A DNA stretch of 63,031 nucleotides from Rikenellaceae bacterium (GCA_003542575.1 DPKJ01000010.1:1-63031), one strand, 5' to 3'; counted from the first letter of the stretch, positions 25,595 to 34,720 are shown. Program-made: numbers and translations. Notes: a model not told the origin generated them from the sequence alone.

Positions 25595-28500
25595 CTATTT
25601 TTTTTCTGAAAGTTTGTTTAGCCTCATCTTTAGTTGCTCTTCAATGTCATCTTTACCCTGAGGTTTATAAGATTCAAGAATACTCTTGTATGTAGCCTCG
25701 GCCTGATCCCAGTTTTCACGCTCTGCAAAAGAATCTCCAAGTAGAATGAAGCTTTTTGCAAGCCAGTAGCTTTGAGGTGTTCTGCTTTCGGAAAAGGAGT
25801 AAACATCCCTCTCCACTTTTTGGAATTCGCCTTTGTCAAAAGCGTCAGAAATGAGCAGATAGGTACTCTCTGCGCCTTCGGGGTTGATTTTGTTTTTTGC
25901 AAGATCATTCAGATAAGGTATAGCTTTTGACCTTTCACCAAGCATCCAGTATGATTTTGCAATCACAAATTTAACTCTTGTTCTCTCCTGATCGGTAATA
26001 TTAAAACTTTCACTTCTAATGCCTTCTGCAATAGCATTTTCATACTGTTTATCCATATAGAATGAGTTGGTTTTACCAATCTGGGCTTCAATTTTATTAT
26101 TTTCAAGTTGGGCTATTCTGCTTAGTGTTGAGTAGGCTTTGTTTGCTTGTCTGTAGTTCTCTATCTGATAGGAGATTCTTGCATAATTCAGAGTTGCCAG
26201 TTCAGTAAATGAGCCCTCTCCAATCTCCATTACTTTAAGGAAAGCATCAAGTGCAAGTTCGGGCTTTCCTGTTTTTTGGTAAGACTCTCCAAGATAAAAA
26301 TATGCCTGAGCAGCTTTAATTCCTGTTGGATAGCTCTTAATGAATGAGTTAAGTGAGCTAACAGCCTGAGCATAGTTCCCTGATAAAAAGTGTTTTTCGG
26401 CAGAACTGAAAATAATAAGTTCCCTTTCGTCAGTTGTCCTCACTTTTGACAGACCGAGTCCATCAAGGAATGCCAGAAACTCTTCGGCTCTGCCCTGATC
26501 CTGATAAATATTTTCAAGCCCTGCTATTGCTGCAGAAGCTTCGGGTGATTGAGGAGTCTCCTGAAGGATCTTTTTATAAAAATCTGCCGCATTGTTGCTT
26601 TCGCCCCTGTTCAAAGCAATCAGACCCAACTCCAGTAGTGCTTTTGGATAGAATGGAGTAGTGCCAAACTTATCTTTTAGTTCATTAAAATATCCGGTTG
26701 CATCTGAATAAAGACCTTTCTGAACCAATGTCCTGCCCAACTCATAGAGAACTTCAGGATATAGATGCGGGCTGAGGTTTAAAGAGACTAGCTCTTTAAG
26801 CAGGCTTGTCTTTTTTGTATCGTCTCCCAAAAGTCCGTGTGCTATTGCCATCTGGTATGATGCATATTGCTTTAATGTCGGTTTACTGTTGCTGACTCCC
26901 GAAAATGCGGTTATTGATTCAGTATATTTTCTTTGCATAAAGAGACAGTCTCCAAGGCGGGTGACAGCTTCGTCAGCATACAAAATATCGCCTGTAGGCA
27001 AATTCAGATATCTTTTAAACCATGTCTCTGCCTGTTCAAAATTTGCAAGTTTGAAGTATGAGTATGCCAGGTTGTACAGAGATGTTGAATATTCTCTGTT
27101 TCCCTTAAATGTGCTGTTTCTTGTTGCAAGCGCCAGATTGATATCTACTGAACGTTGAAAACGATTATCTCTGTAATAGGCTTCGGCTAGCCAAAATTGA
27201 GTTACATTCAATAAATTATTATTGTAGTTTCCGTTTGCTGTTGAAAGTTCAAAAACAGGAATTGCCTCTCTGTAGGCCCCAAGGTTAACGAGTTGCATAC
27301 CCCTCAAAAATGTAGCTTTCTGAAGGTTAATAATATCCTTGGAAGAAGGGTTTCGAATGGTTCTTAAAACATCAATTGCAGATCTGTAATCCTGTTTAAG
27401 CAGATAGGATGTGGCAATATAATTTTGGATCTCATTAAATTTCTGTTCAGTAGGAGAGTATGTGTCAAGATATCGCCTGAATACTCCGATATCGGAATTG
27501 AGGTCAAATGAGAGTTTTGCAAAATTGAACATTGCGTCCTCTTTTATTGTAAGATCGTGCATACCTTCTGAAGCAAGTTTGAAACTGTTAAGTGCCTCAA
27601 CCTTGTTTTTTATCTCGATGTAACATCTGCCTAAGTGATACGAGGCGTTTTGCGAGAGAGAATCATCCTCACCGATAACCTGTTTAAGAATCTCGATTGC
27701 TTGTTCATATCTTTTTTGAGTATAGGCAATAATTCCGGCGTAATAGATATCTTTCCTTGTGAGGTTTCCACTTTCAGCTGAATATCTGTCAAAGTAAAAC
27801 TGAGCTTTTTCTGTGTTACCGAGCGCAAAAAACGACTCAGAAACTACTCTCGCACTCTTTATGCGGAGCTCACCGGTAAGCTGTTGGTATAAAGACTCTC
27901 CTTTGCGAACAACAAACTCATAATCTTTAAGCATGAATTTGCTTTCCAGAATATAATAATTTGCAAGAAGGGTAAAGCGAGGATCTTTTTCAATTTTGGA
28001 AAATAGTTCTATTGCCTTTTTAAAATCTCTCTTCATATACTCAATATGAGCAGAGTAGTATATAGCAGGATTTGAGTAACTCCCGAAAGGAAGCCGGTTA
28101 ATGATTGCAAAGTTTGCTAGAGCCTCCTGATTATTACCTGTACGTAGATTGGTATAGCCGTATTTAAAGTGAAATTCGGCTTTTTGAGAAGCGGGAAGAG
28201 TCACCGGTTTAATTGTAGAGAAGATTTTAAAAGCTTCACTGAAATTACTCAGATTAAAATAGTGAGAACCATATTTAAGATCAATCTCGTTCATTTTGGG
28301 TGACTCGGGATACTTGCTTTTTATCTGTTGTACTCTATAATCAATATCGGGGCTGGAAAGTTCTATGGATATGAGGGTAAGGTAACTCTCAATCATTGAC
28401 AGTTGGGCACTTTTTGATAATTCTGTATTTTCGAGCAGTTGTTCAAACTCCTTTTCAGCGGCCTGATACATTCCTTTTGAATACAGATTTACAGCATTTT

Positions 28501-28612
28501 TATATTGCTCAGATTGCTTTCCCGGTATTTGTGCTTGTAAAAAAGTGCCAATTGATGGCATGAGCAGCAAAACGAGTAGTAAAATCATACCTCTCCTGTA
28601 TGTAATTTTCAT
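25595..28612 (-). CDS. Large tetratricopeptide-repeat protein, exported
   Basis: 1005-residue periplasmic protein: signal peptide (RRGMILLLVLLLMPSIGTFLQAQ) and then nearly continuous TPR helical repeats. Typical units are AVNLYSKGMYQAAEKEFEQLLE, AIYYSAHIEYMKRDFKKAIELF and ALLELGLIALNRGESNNAADFY. Such solenoids bind peptide partners. It is followed directly by the plugless barrel gene, and divergent from ftsE with abutting promoters. The pairing suggests an envelope assembly or transport role, but no family function can be assigned from sequence. Confidence 0.88.
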   Translation of the reverse strand: MKITYRRGMILLLVLLLMPSIGTFLQAQIPGKQSEQYKNAVNLYSKGMYQAAEKEFEQLLENTELSKSAQLSMIESYLTLISIELSSPDIDYRVQQIKSKYPESPKMNEIDLKYGSHYFNLSNFSEAFKIFSTIKPVTLPASQKAEFHFKYGYTNLRTGNNQEALANFAIINRLPFGSYSNPAIYYSAHIEYMKRDFKKAIELFSKIEKDPRFTLLANYYILESKFMLKDYEFVVRKGESLYQQLTGELRIKSARVVSESFFALGNTEKAQFYFDRYSAESGNLTRKDIYYAGIIAYTQKRYEQAIEILKQVIGEDDSLSQNASYHLGRCYIEIKNKVEALNSFKLASEGMHDLTIKEDAMFNFAKLSFDLNSDIGVFRRYLDTYSPTEQKFNEIQNYIATSYLLKQDYRSAIDVLRTIRNPSSKDIINLQKATFLRGMQLVNLGAYREAIPVFELSTANGNYNNNLLNVTQFWLAEAYYRDNRFQRSVDINLALATRNSTFKGNREYSTSLYNLAYSYFKLANFEQAETWFKRYLNLPTGDILYADEAVTRLGDCLFMQRKYTESITAFSGVSNSKPTLKQYASYQMAIAHGLLGDDTKKTSLLKELVSLNLSPHLYPEVLYELGRTLVQKGLYSDATGYFNELKDKFGTTPFYPKALLELGLIALNRGESNNAADFYKKILQETPQSPEASAAIAGLENIYQDQGRAEEFLAFLDGLGLSKVRTTDERELIIFSSAEKHFLSGNYAQAVSSLNSFIKSYPTGIKAAQAYFYLGESYQKTGKPELALDAFLKVMEIGEGSFTELATLNYARISYQIENYRQANKAYSTLSRIAQLENNKIEAQIGKTNSFYMDKQYENAIAEGIRSESFNITDQERTRVKFVIAKSYWMLGERSKAIPYLNDLAKNKINPEGAESTYLLISDAFDKGEFQKVERDVYSFSESRTPQSYWLAKSFILLGDSFAERENWDQAEATYKSILESYKPQGKDDIEEQLKMRLNKLSEKK

Positions 28613-28647
28613 TGCAGATTGTTTTAATTAAATGGCAGTTTAAACCT

Positions 28648-28664
28648 CAAATTTAGTAAATTTG
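28648..28664. promoter_or_regulatory. Back-to-back divergent -7 elements of the TPR operon and ftsE
   Basis: The sequence CAAATTTAGTAAATTTG is a palindrome with a one-base centre. The right half is TAAATTTG (28657-28664) for ftsE; the left half, read on the minus strand, is TAAATTTG (28655-28648) for the TPR gene. RNA polymerases on the two promoters must compete for the site. Confidence 0.65.
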
Positions 28665-28685
28665 CCCTTATTAACACACAAAAAT

Positions 28686-29414
28686 ATGACATCAGACAGA
28701 TCTCTCCCGATTATTGAATTTTTTGATGCTGACATTTCAAAAGAGGAGAACCTTATTATATCGGGACTCAACCTCTCAATTTTCAGAGGAGACTTCATTT
28801 ATCTCCTTGGAAGGGTAGGAAGTGGAAAAACATCTATCATTAAAAGTATTATTGCTGAAACCTCTTTAAAATCGGGTAGAGCAAAAGTTGCAGGGTTTAA
28901 TCTGGAGAAGATTAAGGAGAGAGATATTCCCTTTTTAAGAAGGAGAATAGGTGTTGTCTTTCAGGATTTTCAGTTACTTACCGATAGATCTGTTTATGAT
29001 AATCTCAGGTTTGTGCTTCAGGCTACAGGGTGGACAAAAAACAATGAAATTGACAATGTAATCAAGGAGCGGCTTGAAAGTGTGGATATGCTAAGAAAAA
29101 GTCATAAAATGCCACATCAGCTTTCGGGTGGTGAACAGCAAAGGGTAGCAATAGCCAGGGCTCTTTTAAATAATCCTGAAATTATCCTTGCAGATGAGCC
29201 CACCGGAAATCTTGATTCTGAGACAGCCGGAGAGATTATGGACCTTCTGATTAATATACACAAGCTATACGAGCCTGCTATACTTTTGGTTACTCATAAC
29301 AGATCTCTGATGAAACGCTATCCCGGAAGAGTTTTGCTGTGTGAAAATATGAACTGTCGCGAGATTGAGTTGTCTCAGGAGATAGATTTTTCTCAACTTC
29401 TTGATCTTTGGTGA
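28686..29414 (+). CDS. ftsE: Cell-division ABC transporter ATPase FtsE
   Basis: ATPase partner of FtsX, which activates murein hydrolases at the septum. ABC motifs: Walker A GRVGSGKTS, Q-loop VVFQDFQLL, signature LSGGEQQR, Walker B IILADEPTGNLD, H-loop VTHN. 242 residues from the ATG at 28686; an upstream TTG in frame lies in the promoter. ftsX is not adjacent here. The M23 proteins elsewhere in the window are possible downstream targets in principle. It is followed by nth with only 4 bases between. Confidence 0.92.
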   Translation: MTSDRSLPIIEFFDADISKEENLIISGLNLSIFRGDFIYLLGRVGSGKTSIIKSIIAETSLKSGRAKVAGFNLEKIKERDIPFLRRRIGVVFQDFQLLTDRSVYDNLRFVLQATGWTKNNEIDNVIKERLESVDMLRKSHKMPHQLSGGEQQRVAIARALLNNPEIILADEPTGNLDSETAGEIMDLLINIHKLYEPAILLVTHNRSLMKRYPGRVLLCENMNCREIELSQEIDFSQLLDLW

Positions 29415-29418
29415 TATT

Positions 29419-30084
29419 ATGAAAAAAAAGGAGAGATACCGAGGTGTAATCGAGTGGTTCGTGCAGAATATGCCTGTTGCTGAAAGTGAACTCAATTACG
29501 AAAACCCCTATCAACTTGTTGTAGCCGTCATACTTTCTGCCCAATGCACCGATAAGCGCGTTAACCTTGTAACCCCGATTTTTTTTGAAAGATTTCCCGA
29601 TGCATCAACTCTGTCAGAGGCAAGTGAACAGGAAATTTTTAATCTTATAAAGTCTGTTACATACCCCAACAATAAAAGTAAAAGTTTGTCAGGTATGGCC
29701 AGAATGCTGGTTAATGATTTCTCTTCTGTTGTTCCTTCAGACCCTTTATTGCTCCAGAAATTACCGGGTGTGGGAAGAAAAACAGCCAATGTTATAGCAT
29801 CAGTGATTTATAACATACCGGTTATAGCAGTTGATACACACGTTTATAGGATTTCAAGAAGATTGGGCCTTTCAACAGCAAATACTCCACTTGGAGTTGA
29901 GCTTGATTTGACTGAAAATATACCGGAGCATTTAAGGGCAACAGCACACCACTGGCTTATATTGCATGGCAGATATGTGTGCATTGCCAGAAAACCCAAA
30001 TGCAGCAGTTGCGGTTTATCTCCCTTCTGTCTCCACTATCATAAGTCCGGCGGGGCAGATCTCCATAAAGGTAGCACCGTTTGA
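29419..30084 (+). CDS. nth: Endonuclease III (Nth), base-excision DNA glycosylase/AP lyase
   Basis: Removes oxidised pyrimidines and cuts the abasic site. The helix-hairpin-helix is LPGVGRKTANVI with the catalytic Lys in GRKTA, and the catalytic Asp is in VDTHVYRIS. The [4Fe-4S] ligands have the exact spacing C-x6-C-x2-C-x5-C (CIARKPKCSSCGLSPFC). 221 residues from ATG 29419. After the cluster it runs a further 17 residues whose codons lie antisense to the end of pyk: the two genes overlap tail to tail by 69 bases. The overlapped tail is beyond the conserved core. Confidence 0.95.
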   Translation: MKKKERYRGVIEWFVQNMPVAESELNYENPYQLVVAVILSAQCTDKRVNLVTPIFFERFPDASTLSEASEQEIFNLIKSVTYPNNKSKSLSGMARMLVNDFSSVVPSDPLLLQKLPGVGRKTANVIASVIYNIPVIAVDTHVYRISRRLGLSTANTPLGVELDLTENIPEHLRATAHHWLILHGRYVCIARKPKCSSCGLSPFCLHYHKSGGADLHKGSTV

Positions 30085-31449
30085 TGGACCAAAGCTCCCT
30101 CCAACAACTCCTATTACATCATCTTTTTTGAAACAATTATCATCAAGAAGCCTGTTTATAGAGTTCTTTATGAACTTATCTTTACTTGCGGTTGGGTCCA
30201 TTGAATAGGCGTATACTCCGTATGAAAGTGCAAGCTCTCTCATTACATGAGGAGTATAACACATTGCATAAATTGGAGTTTTGGGTCTGAAAGCGGAGAG
30301 GTACCTGCCGGTTCTGCCGGTTCTGGTATCAAATACCATCGCTTTAATAGGCAGTTTTCTGGTTGCGTTTACAAGCTGGCAGCTTAGTACCGCTGCAACC
30401 GGGTGTGTTATGTCAATTAACTCAAGAGAGTATGATGGTCTTACCTGACTCTCTATTTCGTTTGCAATCTTTGTCATTGTGCGAACAGCCTCGGTAGCAT
30501 ATTTTCCATTGGCTGTCTCACCGCTAAGCATTATTGCATCTGTCTTCTGGTATATTGCATTTGCCACGTCACTCACCTCAGCCCTTGTAGGCCTTGGGTT
30601 TTCTATCATAGAGTGAAGCATCTGAGTTGCAATAATTACAGGTTTTTTTCTCTCCTGACATTTTTTAATAATCTGCCTCTGAATTGTCGGAATCTTTTGA
30701 TATTCAATCTCTACGCCCAGATCTCCCCTTGCCACCATCACACCGTAGCAGTGTGATAAAATTTCGTCAATATTGTCAACACCCTCCTGATTTTCAATTT
30801 TCGCAATAATTTTCATATGGCTGTTATGAGAGTCAAGTATCTTTTGAACCTCAATAAGATCCCTTTTGTTTCTGACAAAGGAGTGCGCAATAAAGTCCAG
30901 ATCGTTTTTAATAGCCCATAAGATGTACTCTTTGTCTCTGTCCGAAATAGAAGGAAGATTAACCTGAACGTTTGGAATGTTAATGCTTTTTCTCCCTTTT
31001 ATCGTTCCGTCGTTATTTGCTTTACAATACAGTCTTGAGGTGCTTTTTCTTATAACTGTGAGCGATATCTCACCATCGTCAATCAGAATGTTTGAACCCA
31101 CAGGTATTTCGGGTACAAGATGGTTGTAGTTTGTGTATAGAAGGCCGTTTCCTGATACACCCAAAGGATTGTCTTCAAAAATAACCTCTTCTCCTGTTTT
31201 TACAGGAAAACCCATGTCGTTTGACATGTTTGTAATTCTAATTTCAGGCCCTTTGGTATCTACCAGAATTGCAATTTTATCTGATACCTTGCGGGTATTT
31301 TCTACGATTGGAAGAGATGATTCAAGGGTCGTATGAGCAGAGTTTATTCTCACCACATTCATCCCTTCGCAATATAACTCGTTTATAAATTCTACGCTGC
31401 AATTACGGTCCGATACCGTACATATTATCTTGGTTTTCTTTTCCGTCAT
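30016..31449 (-). CDS. pyk: Pyruvate kinase
   Basis: Last step of glycolysis, PEP plus ADP to pyruvate plus ATP. The family motif is IKIIAKIENQEGVDNIDEI (residues around 210-230, catalytic Lys), then MVARGDLGVEIEYQKIP and the Mg/K site region EVSDVANAIYQKTDAIMLSGETANGKY. 477 residues. The C-terminal domain is complete and ends PAGLMIVETEGR, encoded opposite the end of nth. ppdK, which runs the reverse direction with PPi, is elsewhere in the window (46028-48745), typical for anaerobic Bacteroidota. Confidence 0.97.
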   Translation of the reverse strand: MTEKKTKIICTVSDRNCSVEFINELYCEGMNVVRINSAHTTLESSLPIVENTRKVSDKIAILVDTKGPEIRITNMSNDMGFPVKTGEEVIFEDNPLGVSGNGLLYTNYNHLVPEIPVGSNILIDDGEISLTVIRKSTSRLYCKANNDGTIKGRKSINIPNVQVNLPSISDRDKEYILWAIKNDLDFIAHSFVRNKRDLIEVQKILDSHNSHMKIIAKIENQEGVDNIDEILSHCYGVMVARGDLGVEIEYQKIPTIQRQIIKKCQERKKPVIIATQMLHSMIENPRPTRAEVSDVANAIYQKTDAIMLSGETANGKYATEAVRTMTKIANEIESQVRPSYSLELIDITHPVAAVLSCQLVNATRKLPIKAMVFDTRTGRTGRYLSAFRPKTPIYAMCYTPHVMRELALSYGVYAYSMDPTASKDKFIKNSINRLLDDNCFKKDDVIGVVGGSFGPSNGATFMEICPAGLMIVETEGR

Positions 31450-31457
31450 ATTTCTTC

Positions 31458-31477
31458 TAAATTTGTATGCAAAAGTA
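31458..31477. promoter_or_regulatory. Overlapping opposed -7 elements of pyk and the Xer recombinase gene
   Basis: Plus-strand TAAATTTG (31458-31465) faces a minus-strand TACTTTTG (31477-31470). Each start site would fall inside or beyond the other element, so initiation in the two directions should interfere. The whole gap between the genes is only 39 bases. Confidence 0.55.
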
Positions 31478-31488
31478 ATTCATTTTAT

Positions 31489-32412
31489 TTGAAAAGATCG
31501 TTTAATAATAATTTAATAGCCGACTTCTCCTCTTATCTGAGACTGGAGAGGTCTCTGTCATTAAACAGTATCAATGCTTATTGTTCAGATATTTCAAAGC
31601 TTGTAATATTTCTGGAGACTTCACCTGACAACGGGGGCATAGTCAATCCTGAAAAGGCAACACCTTTGGTTTTGTCTACATTTATTGCCACGCTTCACAG
31701 CAAAAACCTCTCCAAAAGATCCCAGGCAAGACTTATTAGTGCGCTTAAGGCATTTTACAGGTTTCTTGAAATTGAGGGCAGAGTAAAGGAGAGTGCTGCA
31801 GAAATGCTTGATTTCCCAAAGATTAAGCCATATCTTCCAGTAGTTTTGTCTGTTGATGAGGTGGAAAAAATTATTAATGGGATTGACCTTTCGCAGGATC
31901 AGGGGCACAGAAACCGGGCAATTGTTGAGATGCTTTACTCTTGTGGATTAAGGGTTAGTGAACTTGTAAACCTTAGAATTTCTGACCTCTTTTTTGATGA
32001 AGGCTTTATAAGGGTTACCGGTAAAGGAAGCAAGCAGAGGCTTGTTCCTGTTGGAGCTCCGGCAGTTTCTGCAGTTATACTCTATCTTGAACAAAGGAGG
32101 ACGCTAAAATTCTCTTCAAAAGATGAAGATACTCTTTTTCTGAACAGAAGGGGGGGAAAGATAAGTCGTGAGATGGTATTCCTGATTATAAAAGGTGAGG
32201 CCAAAAAAGCAGGCATAGTCAAAGATATCTCACCTCACACTTTCAGACACTCTTTTGCAACCCACATGGTTGAAAACGGAGCAGACCTGAGAGTAGTTCA
32301 GCAAATGCTTGGACATGAGAGTATATTAACCACAGAGATATATACACACGTGAACAGTGAAAAATGGCGTGAGGGAATACTTCGATGTCACCCTAGAGCT
32401 AAATCACTCTAA
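31489..32412 (+). CDS. xerD: Tyrosine recombinase of the XerC/XerD family, TTG start
   Basis: Site-specific recombinase that resolves chromosome dimers at dif with FtsK. The core-binding domain starts FSSYLRLERSLSLNSINAYCSDI. Catalytic residues are all present: Arg in CGLRVSEL, Lys in GKGSKQRLVPV, HxxR in HTFRHSFATHM, His in LGHESILTTEIYTH and Tyr in that last segment. 307 residues. No ATG is available; the TTG at 31489 is 23 bases after a -7 element and fits the family N-terminus. Bacteroidota carry XerC and XerD; XerD is the better match by eye but not certain. Confidence 0.88.
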   Translation: MKRSFNNNLIADFSSYLRLERSLSLNSINAYCSDISKLVIFLETSPDNGGIVNPEKATPLVLSTFIATLHSKNLSKRSQARLISALKAFYRFLEIEGRVKESAAEMLDFPKIKPYLPVVLSVDEVEKIINGIDLSQDQGHRNRAIVEMLYSCGLRVSELVNLRISDLFFDEGFIRVTGKGSKQRLVPVGAPAVSAVILYLEQRRTLKFSSKDEDTLFLNRRGGKISREMVFLIIKGEAKKAGIVKDISPHTFRHSFATHMVENGADLRVVQQMLGHESILTTEIYTHVNSEKWREGILRCHPRAKSL

Positions 32413-32417
32413 GATGT

Positions 32418-32447
32418 TATATTTGCAATCTGAATTTTAAAAGGAGA
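32418..32447 (+). promoter_or_regulatory. -7 element and strong ribosome-binding site of the TonB receptor gene
   Basis: TATATTTG (32418-32425) then CAATC, and a purine-rich AAGGAG about 6 bases before the ATG at 32452. A classical Shine-Dalgarno is uncommon in Bacteroidota, so strong translation is suggested. Confidence 0.6.
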
Positions 32448-32451
32448 TTAT

Positions 32452-34398
32452 ATGTCAAAAAAATATTTTCTACACACTGCTGCAACTGGTTTAATATTTC
32501 TTTTAACAATATCCACGGGTTTTTCATCCACTGTTAGGGTGTCTGATAAAGAGGCTGCCAAACCAGGGTCTGTCAATGAAAAAGATACAATTAAACCGGT
32601 TAATCTTAATACAGTAGTTGTCACTGCAAATAAAACAAGGGTTAACAGGAGTAATGTACCGCTAACGATATCTGTAATTGAGAGACATGAGATTGAAGCA
32701 TCGGGACACAGCTCAATATTGCCTGTTCTTTCACTCAATGTTCCCGGACTCTTTGTGACTCAAAAAGGAGTTACCGGTTTCGGAGTATCGGAGGGGGCTG
32801 CAGGAGCTATAAATATAAGAGGGGTAGGGCAGGGAAATAAAGTTTTAATGCTTCTTGACGGCCAACCTCAGTGGGCAGGAATCTTTGGACACGCACTTCC
32901 CGATCTTTATCTTTCATCTGACGCAGAGAGAGTGGAGGTTATAAGAGGGCCCGGTTCGTTGCTCTATGGTTCAAACGCAATGGGAGGAGTTGTAAACATC
33001 ATTACCAGAAACCATGATAAAGAGGGAAGAGTCACAAAAGCCGGAATTTCATACGGCTCTTACAATACTCAAAAATACTCTGTTAACAACGGATACAGCA
33101 AAAAAGGTTTTTCATCTTTTGTTTCATTCAATCGTGAGTCAACCGATGGCCACAGAATAAGATCGGGGTTTGAAGTCACCAATGGATTTATAAAAGCCGG
33201 TTACGATATTGGAAAAAACTTCACAGTAAGTGCTGATGTTGCCCTCACAAAGATCATCAATCAGAATCCCGGCCGGGCCGATGATCCGATGATTGATAAT
33301 GTGATGGACATTTTAAGAGGCTCAGGAGCGCTTATTGTTGAAAATCGTCACAGATATGGTTCGGGAGCACTTCATCTTTTCACTAATATGGGTGAACACA
33401 CTATAAATGATGGTTTTAAAATTGGAGGGAGCCCTAAAAACTACCTGTTCAATTCAAAAGATTATAATACCGGTGTTATGGTGTACGAAAACATCAGGCT
33501 TTTTAAGGGGAACTCTTTTACGGTTGGCTTTGACTATAAAAAGTGGGGAGGTAAGGCATGGAACTCACCAATTAATGAATCTTCGACTTATAATCAAACA
33601 ACACTTGTAGATAAAGTGGTAAACGAAACTGCCGGCTACATAGTTCTTCAGCAGGATTTCTTTTCAAACCTGACTCTTAACGGAGGGCTGAGGGTAGAAT
33701 ATAATTCAGTCTTTGATGTTGCCTTTATTCCTCAGATTGGAGTGAGTCTTAAAGCAACACCCGTGAATGTAATTAAAGCATCCATATCAAAGGGGTACAG
33801 AAGCCCGAATATCAGGGAATTGTATATGTTTCAACCCAGAAACCCTGATCTATTACCGGAAAACATGATTAATTTTGAATTATCTGCAGGCCATACAATG
33901 TTGAATTCCAATCTTTCAGCAGAACTTACACTCTTTTATATTGATGGCTGGAACATGATTCAAACTGTGATAATTAACGGAGTTCCAAAGAATCTTAATA
34001 CAGGACTATTTGAAAACAGAGGTATTGAAATTCAAACAAGTTACAGAATTAAACCGGATCTTCGCGCAGACATTAATTACAGTTATTTAAGAACATCCAA
34101 ACCAATTGTGGCAGCACCAAAACATAAATTTTTTGCATCAATAGGTTACACTCCGGGTGATTTTGCTTTTAATTTTAATGTTCAACACATTGGAGGCCTC
34201 TATCTCAATACGGCAACCAAAGCTCAGGAAAATTATACAATTTTCAATGCCAGAGCATCTTATAAATTGGATCTGAAATTTATTAATACCAGATTTTTCA
34301 TCTCAGGTGATAATATTACAGATGCCTCATACTCTATAAATGAGGGATTCCCTATGCCAGGTATTACTTTTTTAAGCGGATTTGATATAATTTTTTAG
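32452..34398 (+). CDS. TonB-dependent outer-membrane receptor
   Basis: Energy-coupled importer of 648 residues. After a signal peptide, a TonB-box-like LNTVVVTANK leads into the plug domain (TISVIERHEIEASG, INIRGVGQGNKVLMLLDGQP, VEVIRGPGSLLYGSNAMGGVVNIITR). The barrel ends with a Phe-terminated strand (FLSGFDIIF). There is no N-terminal carboxypeptidase-like domain, so it is of the siderophore/vitamin/metal type, not SusC type. No ligand-specific gene is next to it, so the substrate is open. It follows the Xer gene but has its own promoter. Confidence 0.92.
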   Translation: MSKKYFLHTAATGLIFLLTISTGFSSTVRVSDKEAAKPGSVNEKDTIKPVNLNTVVVTANKTRVNRSNVPLTISVIERHEIEASGHSSILPVLSLNVPGLFVTQKGVTGFGVSEGAAGAINIRGVGQGNKVLMLLDGQPQWAGIFGHALPDLYLSSDAERVEVIRGPGSLLYGSNAMGGVVNIITRNHDKEGRVTKAGISYGSYNTQKYSVNNGYSKKGFSSFVSFNRESTDGHRIRSGFEVTNGFIKAGYDIGKNFTVSADVALTKIINQNPGRADDPMIDNVMDILRGSGALIVENRHRYGSGALHLFTNMGEHTINDGFKIGGSPKNYLFNSKDYNTGVMVYENIRLFKGNSFTVGFDYKKWGGKAWNSPINESSTYNQTTLVDKVVNETAGYIVLQQDFFSNLTLNGGLRVEYNSVFDVAFIPQIGVSLKATPVNVIKASISKGYRSPNIRELYMFQPRNPDLLPENMINFELSAGHTMLNSNLSAELTLFYIDGWNMIQTVIINGVPKNLNTGLFENRGIEIQTSYRIKPDLRADINYSYLRTSKPIVAAPKHKFFASIGYTPGDFAFNFNVQHIGGLYLNTATKAQENYTIFNARASYKLDLKFINTRFFISGDNITDASYSINEGFPMPGITFLSGFDIIF

Positions 34399-34418
34399 TT
34401 ATTTATTATTAAAATACC

Positions 34419-34426
34419 TATATTCG
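34419..34426 (+). promoter_or_regulatory. Probable -7 element of the small lipoprotein gene
   Basis: TATATTCG then CGG, one base off TAnnTTTG, 35 bases before the ATG. Confidence 0.4.
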
Positions 34427-34461
34427 CGGCTGAAATCATTTAACCCATAACACATTTTAAA

Positions 34462-34641
34462 ATGAAAAAACTTTTCGTATTGTTTGTTGTAGCCGGACTG
34501 GCTCTAACTTCGTGCGGCAGTAATGCACAACAAGAAGAAGTAACTGAAGTTCAAACGGATACAACGGCTGTTGAGGCTGCTGACAGCACTGGTTGCTGCC
34601 CTGACAGCACTGCAACTCCTGTAGAGATGGTTGTTGAATAA
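34462..34641 (+). CDS. Small Cys-containing lipoprotein (59 aa)
   Basis: Short gene with a complete lipoprotein signal: MKKLFVLFVVAGLALTSC, lipid Cys18. The mature part is only 41 residues, acidic and Thr/Ser rich, with an imperfect internal repeat DSTGCCPDST carrying a CC pair that could bind metal or form a disulfide. Similar tiny Thr-rich lipoproteins occur in Bacteroidota but I know of no assigned function. It has its own weak promoter and a strong terminator 21 bases after the stop, so it is a single-gene unit and the reading frame is credible despite its size. Confidence 0.75.
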   Translation: MKKLFVLFVVAGLALTSCGSNAQQEEVTEVQTDTTAVEAADSTGCCPDSTATPVEMVVE

Positions 34642-34661
34642 GGTTACAACTAAAATCAGAC

Positions 34662-34699
34662 AAAAAAGACGAGCATCATACGATACTCGTCTTTTTTTT
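34662..34699 (+). terminator. Terminator after the small lipoprotein gene
   Basis: AAAAAAGACGAG pairs with CTCGTCTTTTTT, 12-base loop, 8 T. The A/T-flanked symmetry lets it serve guaA on the other strand too. Confidence 0.85.
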
Positions 34700-34720
34700 C
34701 CCCATATCTCTCGCCACAAA

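Noticed and set aside
31489..32412. Tyrosine recombinase as an integrase of a mobile element
   Set aside because: Sequence pattern is XerC/D housekeeping, neighbours are core genes, and no attachment repeats or cargo are seen.
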